A DNA stretch of 8,378 bases from Oscillospiraceae bacterium. Lineage in GTDB: Bacteria; Bacillota; Clostridia; UMGS1883. Both the position numbers and the translations under genes were made by a program. The notes under the pieces were generated by a model that searched no databases, had not been told where the DNA came from, and was given only the letters and a program-made list of their open reading frames with translations. Position 1 is the stretch's first letter; every line of letters begins with the position of its first letter. Positions 5,324 to 8,378 of this stretch are shown here, piece by piece. Where the stretch lies: assembly GCA_022508735.1 (NCBI GenBank), contig JAFLUQ010000108.1, forward strand, positions 1-8,378, in the 5' to 3' direction.

Positions 5324-6100
5324 TCACTCCTCATTCCTAACTCCTGACGATTTCCCAATCCTCCTCCGCATTTCTGCCACGGCCTGAGGGTCAAGGCCGC
5401 TCTTTGGTGGATACGTCCCCTTGCGGGGCGTATCAATATCACCTTTAACCTTAGGCCTCGCCCTTGCCGACTCCACGTCCGTAGCTCCTGCGGCCTTCTT
5501 TGCCTCAAGAATTTTTGTTATGTAGCTTAGCTTGAGCACATTGTTGCTGCTCGCCTCCGTTATTGCGTAGCATATAAGCTCCGGCGGAAGAGCGAAGGAG
5601 GCCAGCGTTTTCTTAACGTGGGAATTCCACGGCCCGATAAGCTCCTCATAAAGCCTTTGCACGCTGTCCCCGGCGGCGGCAGCGCTCCCTGCTGCTGCAT
5701 TAATAACAGCATTATCAATATCATTATCAATATCAATACCACTATCATTATCAAGGCCTGTTTGCTCCATTTGCGGGCAATTGCTTTCGGATAAACCAAT
5801 TGCTTTATTTTGGTTTTCGCAGCGTCTTTCAGCCTCCTTGGGCGGTCTGCCTCCCTTTTGGCCGTTTTCACGCATTTTGCGGCATTTTTCCACGTATTTT
5901 TGGTGGTTTTTGTCGAGATCGACCTTGATAATCATAAACGCCGAATATAACACTCCGCCCAGCTCGTCCACCGTAGGCTGAAGGTCTGCGGCCTGATAAT
6001 TGAACACGGCAAGCATGAGCCGCCCCACATCCTCTACGGAAAGACTGAGCTGCCTGAAATATTCGATATAATCTGTTTTTAGAATAAAAGTGTCTTTCAA
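5324..6100 (-). CDS. DnaD-like phage replication protein
   Basis: This 258-residue protein has a two-part plan common in clostridial phage replication initiators. Residues about 8-85 form a helical domain of the DUF6291/replisome-organiser type (YFRQLSLSVEDVGRLMLAVF, then a GQKGGRPPK basic motif at 80-88). Residues about 148-205 resemble a DnaD/DnaB_2 domain (RLYEELIGPW, then NNVLKLSYITKILEAKKAAG). In the usual DnaD signature a Trp follows the IL-x segment; here the position is Ala200, so the match is imperfect. Between them lies a variable linker with an Asp/Ile/Asn repeat at 117-130. It should help load replicative helicase at the phage origin. The start is TTG at 6100: GGGAGGA lies seven bases upstream and no in-frame ATG is better placed. 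It follows the RecT gene by 60 bases with no terminator between. Confidence 0.85.
   Translation of the reverse strand: MKDTFILKTDYIEYFRQLSLSVEDVGRLMLAVFNYQAADLQPTVDELGGVLYSAFMIIKVDLDKNHQKYVEKCRKMRENGQKGGRPPKEAERRCENQNKAIGLSESNCPQMEQTGLDNDSGIDIDNDIDNAVINAAAGSAAAAGDSVQRLYEELIGPWNSHVKKTLASFALPPELICYAITEASSNNVLKLSYITKILEAKKAAGATDVESARARPKVKGDIDTPRKGTYPPKSGLDPQAVAEMRRRIGKSSGVRNEE
5711..5754. repeat. Low-complexity AT-rich repeat inside the DnaD-like gene
   Basis: Short ATTATCAATATC-type units recur over about 44 bases and encode the alternating Asp/Asn/Ile/Gly linker of the DnaD-like protein (residues about 117-130). Such linkers vary in length by slippage; no regulatory role is visible. Confidence 0.6.
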
Positions 6101-6160
6101 TTTTCCGTCCTCCCGTAGTTCTATAGCACAAATGAAAAAGCAGAAAAGACAAATTATAGT

Positions 6161-6925
6161 TTAAGCTTCCATCGCCTTAGCCGCTCCTTCTATGTCCTCC
6201 CCGTCCGCCGCGGCCGGCGAGCCGTCAGCATTCATGGCGTCGGCAAAGCCGCCAAAAAGCGGCGCATACTTGAGCAGTCGCTTAAGAACGGTCTTTTTGC
6301 ACATCTCCTCGTAGGCCTTGTCCCAAAGCCCGGAGTCGCTCGAATCGCCGAATTTCCCACGGTGCCTGTCGATATCCGCCTTGCTCATGACCTCGAAGCC
6401 GCAGCAGCCGCCGGTGAGGCGATAGCAGGCGTAGACCGCGACCATTTCGCCTCTGTCGCCCATAGACGGGCGATGCCGCAGCTTTGGCTCAAGGCCGAAC
6501 TCATATTCAAACTCGTCGTTTTCGTGCACGGTGTGCGCCTCAAGACTCATGAGCTGACAGCTCCGGTGCGCCAGAGCGAGCAGTCCCCTGTAGCCAAGGT
6601 GAAACCGGCACTCCTTGCCGGCGGGCAGAATGTATGCCTGCCCCAGCGGAGTGTTAGGCTCAAGGCCCAGCTGCGCGGCGGTGAGCAGCGCGCCGATAAG
6701 GCTTCGGGGAGTGCACGCTGCCAGCGCCGGAGCTTTCGTCAGAACCGCCGCACAGCTGATAGCAAAGCTTTCTGTGGTGACTGACGAAGGGAGGACCTTT
6801 GCTATCTCCTTTTCATAGGCCTTTATGTAGTCGTTCATAGACTGAGCCGTTTTTTCGGGCGTCTCCCCTGCGGCGGCTATGGCTCCGTGAGTGTTGCTCG
6901 TGGTAAAGCTTGTCTGTTTGCTCAT
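6161..6925 (-). CDS. recT: RecT-family single-strand annealing protein
   Basis: This 254-residue protein anneals complementary single strands during phage recombination, using ends resected by the neighbouring exonuclease. The RecT core runs from about residue 30 to 228. Clear family segments are SLIGALLTAAQLGLEPNTPL (75-94), GQAYILP (95-101), the FHLGYRGLLALAHR stretch (108-121), and a C-terminal WDKAYEEMCKKTVLKRLLKY (201-220) before the acidic Ala/Asp/Glu tail. Length and order match the family. The ATG at 6925 overlaps the TGA of the exonuclease gene as ATGA and has AAAGGAAG eight bases upstream, so the two proteins should be made together. No disabling change is visible. Confidence 0.96.
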   Translation of the reverse strand: MSKQTSFTTSNTHGAIAAAGETPEKTAQSMNDYIKAYEKEIAKVLPSSVTTESFAISCAAVLTKAPALAACTPRSLIGALLTAAQLGLEPNTPLGQAYILPAGKECRFHLGYRGLLALAHRSCQLMSLEAHTVHENDEFEYEFGLEPKLRHRPSMGDRGEMVAVYACYRLTGGCCGFEVMSKADIDRHRGKFGDSSDSGLWDKAYEEMCKKTVLKRLLKYAPLFGGFADAMNADGSPAAADGEDIEGAAKAMEA

Positions 6926-7872
6926 TTTAAGTTCTTCCTTTCTGTGATTTTCAGCACCCGACTGACCTTGGTTTCACTCACCTCAGCGTATACGTCGGGA
7001 TACAGCTCCTTAAGCTTGTCTTTGTTGACGCTTGTCCGTGCCACAGGCAAAAAGCTGACTATCCCCGCTGCGCACTCGCCCTTTTCGCTTTCGCCCAGCG
7101 CCGACGCCAACCGGCCCTTTATGCCTGTCTTCTCCGCCTCAAGCTTTTTAATGAGCCTGCCTATGTCGATATACCGCTCCACGTCCCCGCAGTAGTCCCG
7201 GATATCTGCCGTCACACTGCTTTTTTCGGGGTAGAGCCTTCCGAGGGCGTTAAGGCTGCCGTCGCTGCCGTCGGCCACCGGCGGGATATCGGCTTCTATG
7301 TGCTTTTTCCAAAAGTCGGTCTCGGCCTGAATGAGGCTCTCTATCTCGTTTTCGTCGCGCTCTATGACGTACCAGTAAAAGCCCCTGTTGAGTACCAAAA
7401 CGGCTAAGTACGCCCGGTCGCAGCCCGTTACCGCTAAGTAATGCATGCACTGCACGTAATACTGAAGCGGTATGTCGCCCCCGGCGAAGTGGTGTCTGTT
7501 CATTATGCTTGTGGTCTTGCACTCAAGGAGGGCGTTCTCGCCCACTATCTCGCGGTCGATGTTGGCAGTCATGAAGCGGTGGTCGGGGTGCTGCCACATG
7601 TATCCGCTGCGCTTAACGGTTTTTCCGGCCGCCTCGCTGAAGCGCCTTGCAACGTAGTCCTCGAGGTCGCTGCCTAAGCGTATCGCCTCGTTCTCCCGGG
7701 CGTCCTCAAGCAGTCCCTTTTTGTCGCAGTAAAGCTCGAGCCGGCTTTTCCACGGATTAAGCCCCATAATAACAGCCGCGTCGCTCCCGCCTATGCTTTC
7801 CCTCCGGAGCCGCCGCCAGGCCTCTTGAGATAAGTCTTTGAGCTTTGCTTTTCTAATTGCCTGTGTTTTCAA
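6922..7872 (-). CDS. YqaJ/lambda-type phage recombination exonuclease
   Basis: This 316-residue protein belongs to the YqaJ family of PD-(D/E)xK nucleases, the partner of RecT in phage two-component recombination; it resects double-strand DNA to expose single strands. The family motifs are in order: IGGSDAAVIMGLNPWKS (27-43), LGSDLEDY with E71, D106 in TANIDRE, E117-x-K119 in LLECKTTS, and Q141-x3-Y145 in YYVQCMHYLAVTG. All expected catalytic residues are present. Residues about 230-255 look like a coiled coil (LIKKLEAEKTGIKGRL). The start is TTG at 7872, fixed by AGGAG with a seven-base spacer (TGATAAA). It directly precedes recT with an ATGA overlap. The gap upstream holds a two-hairpin repeat, and no clear promoter is visible between that repeat and the gene. 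Confidence 0.95.
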   Translation of the reverse strand: MKTQAIRKAKLKDLSQEAWRRLRRESIGGSDAAVIMGLNPWKSRLELYCDKKGLLEDARENEAIRLGSDLEDYVARRFSEAAGKTVKRSGYMWQHPDHRFMTANIDREIVGENALLECKTTSIMNRHHFAGGDIPLQYYVQCMHYLAVTGCDRAYLAVLVLNRGFYWYVIERDENEIESLIQAETDFWKKHIEADIPPVADGSDGSLNALGRLYPEKSSVTADIRDYCGDVERYIDIGRLIKKLEAEKTGIKGRLASALGESEKGECAAGIVSFLPVARTSVNKDKLKELYPDVYAEVSETKVSRVLKITERKNLK

Positions 7873-7907
7873 TTTATCACTCCTGTTCCATATTTAAAAT
7901 CAAATTC

Positions 7908-8015
7908 ATCAAAAATCAGGGCGTGCACCTGATTTTTGATACCTTAATCTTCGTAAGCGTAAGCGCCCGATGCGAAGGGGTTCCCTCAAAGGGGAAACGC
8001 CCGGTTTCCCCTTTG
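7908..8015. repeat. Two-hairpin intergenic repeat, copy 2 of 3
   Basis: This 108-base unit has a first hairpin with a 13-bp perfect stem (7908-7920 with 7928-7940, loop GCGTGCA), a middle part with CGTAAGCGTAAGCG and GATGCGAAGGGG, and a second hairpin with an 11-bp perfect stem (7987-7997 with 8005-8015, loop CGCCCGG). It matches the unit at 8271-8378 without gaps and with five substitutions. It lies in the 150-base gap between the lipoprotein-like and exonuclease genes. Confidence 0.9.
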
Positions 8016-8022
8016 ACTTAGA

Positions 8023-8247
8023 TCAACAGTCGTTTTTTACGAACCACATAAGTCCGGCCACCGAAGCGAGGCCTATCGCCGCCCAAGCCGCCGGGCCGAT
8101 GCGCGCCGGAGCTGCAATATCCGAGCAGCCCGCCGCCAGAATAAGCGCGAGCATTACTACTATGGCCGCTGCTGCCCTTAATACATCTCTGATTTTTCCT
8201 CTCACGGTCTTTCTCCGCTCCCTCCTCATTTCCAACTCCCAATTCAA
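8023..8247 (-). CDS. Tiny lipoprotein-like membrane protein
   Basis: This protein has 74 residues from the TTG at 8247, or 68 from the ATG at 8229. Both starts have a ribosome site: GGAG seven bases before the TTG, and GGGAG six bases before the ATG. A basic stretch (RRERRKTVRGKIR) precedes a hydrophobic segment at 25-39 ending LAAGC, with Cys41 as a possible lipidation site. A second hydrophobic segment follows at 52-70 before KNDC. It could be a 34-residue lipoprotein with a membrane tail, or a two-helix membrane protein. Its function is unknown. It is the first minus-strand gene in the window and is bracketed by two copies of the 108-base repeat, so it need not belong to the phage operon. 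Confidence 0.6.
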   Translation of the reverse strand: MNWELEMRRERRKTVRGKIRDVLRAAAAIVVMLALILAAGCSDIAAPARIGPAAWAAIGLASVAGLMWFVKNDC

Positions 8248-8270
8248 ATCCTATCTCCGAAATAAATTTC

Positions 8271-8378
8271 ATAAAAAATCAGGGCGTGTACCTGATTTTT
8301 GATACCTTAATCTTCGTAAGCGTCAGCGCCCGATGCGAAGGGGTTCCCTCAAAGGGGAAACGTTCGGTTTCCCCTTTG
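8271..8378. repeat. Two-hairpin intergenic repeat, copy 3 of 3
   Basis: This is the same unit as 7908-8015 at an exact offset of 363 bases, with five substitutions. One of them breaks a pair near the base of the first stem (8273/8301), and two change the second loop to CGTTCGG while leaving the 11-bp stem (8350-8360 with 8368-8378) intact. The window ends at the last base of the stem, so the element may continue. Confidence 0.9.

Noticed and set aside
5711..5754. A replication origin iteron cluster in the DnaD-like gene
   Set aside because: Origins can lie inside such genes, but these units are short, irregular and fully explained by an Asp/Ile/Asn linker.
6362..6784. A plus-strand frame of 140 codons
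   Set aside because: It is the antisense shadow of recT, whose family motifs are unambiguous.
7674..7686. GCCTAAGCGTA within the exonuclease gene, matching the left repeat
   Set aside because: The shared stretch is short, lies in conserved coding sequence, and is not followed by the rest of the repeat.
7908..8378. A CRISPR array or type III toxin-antitoxin repeat array at the right end
   Set aside because: There are only two units, 363 bases apart with a gene between them, and no short regular spacing.

Overview
The window looks like a degenerate prophage, or phage-derived island, in a Gram-positive bacterium of the Clostridia (an Oscillospiraceae-like gut organism would fit). The signs are strong AGGAGG-type ribosome binding sites in front of ATG, GTG and TTG starts, middling base composition with GC-richer recombination genes and AT-richer gaps, and gene families typical of clostridial phages. 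This placement is inference; the window has no rRNA or housekeeping marker.

Layout. Bases 1-177 hold one copy of a two-hairpin repeat. A plus-strand gene (178-660) encodes a four-helix membrane protein with a Cys/Asp-rich tail and ends at an intrinsic terminator. A second terminator, pointing the other way, closes a long series of minus-strand genes that fills the rest of the window. Read in transcription order (right to left), these are: a tiny lipoprotein-like protein; a YqaJ/lambda-type exonuclease and a RecT annealing protein that overlap by ATGA; a DnaD-like replication protein; a putative HTH regulator; a small zinc-finger protein (again an ATGA overlap); a 1007-residue remnant of a phage polyvalent/toxin protein; a small acidic protein that may be its immunity partner; and a small zinc-ribbon protein. 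The first part is a normal phage recombination and replication module. The packaging and head genes expected between it and the polyvalent protein are absent, and the polyvalent protein has no ribosome binding site. A deletion near 4520-4600 is the simplest explanation.

The most interesting region is 1347-1541. Two REP-like repeats in opposite orientation, each built as two 11-12-base AACAC units followed by a GGACGGTTCTC core, bracket a minus-strand terminator that abuts a near-consensus promoter (TTGACA, 17 bases, TATACT). One repeat supplies the last 14 codons of the 1007-residue protein, so its C-terminal toxin-like domain seems to have been cut off by the insertion. The bracketed promoter would keep the downstream immunity-like gene transcribed. 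The element may therefore have disarmed a toxin while giving its antidote an independent promoter.

A separate repeat family of about 108 bases, with two perfect hairpins, flanks the lipoprotein-like gene on both sides (7908-8015 and 8271-8378). A diverged copy lies at 15-117.
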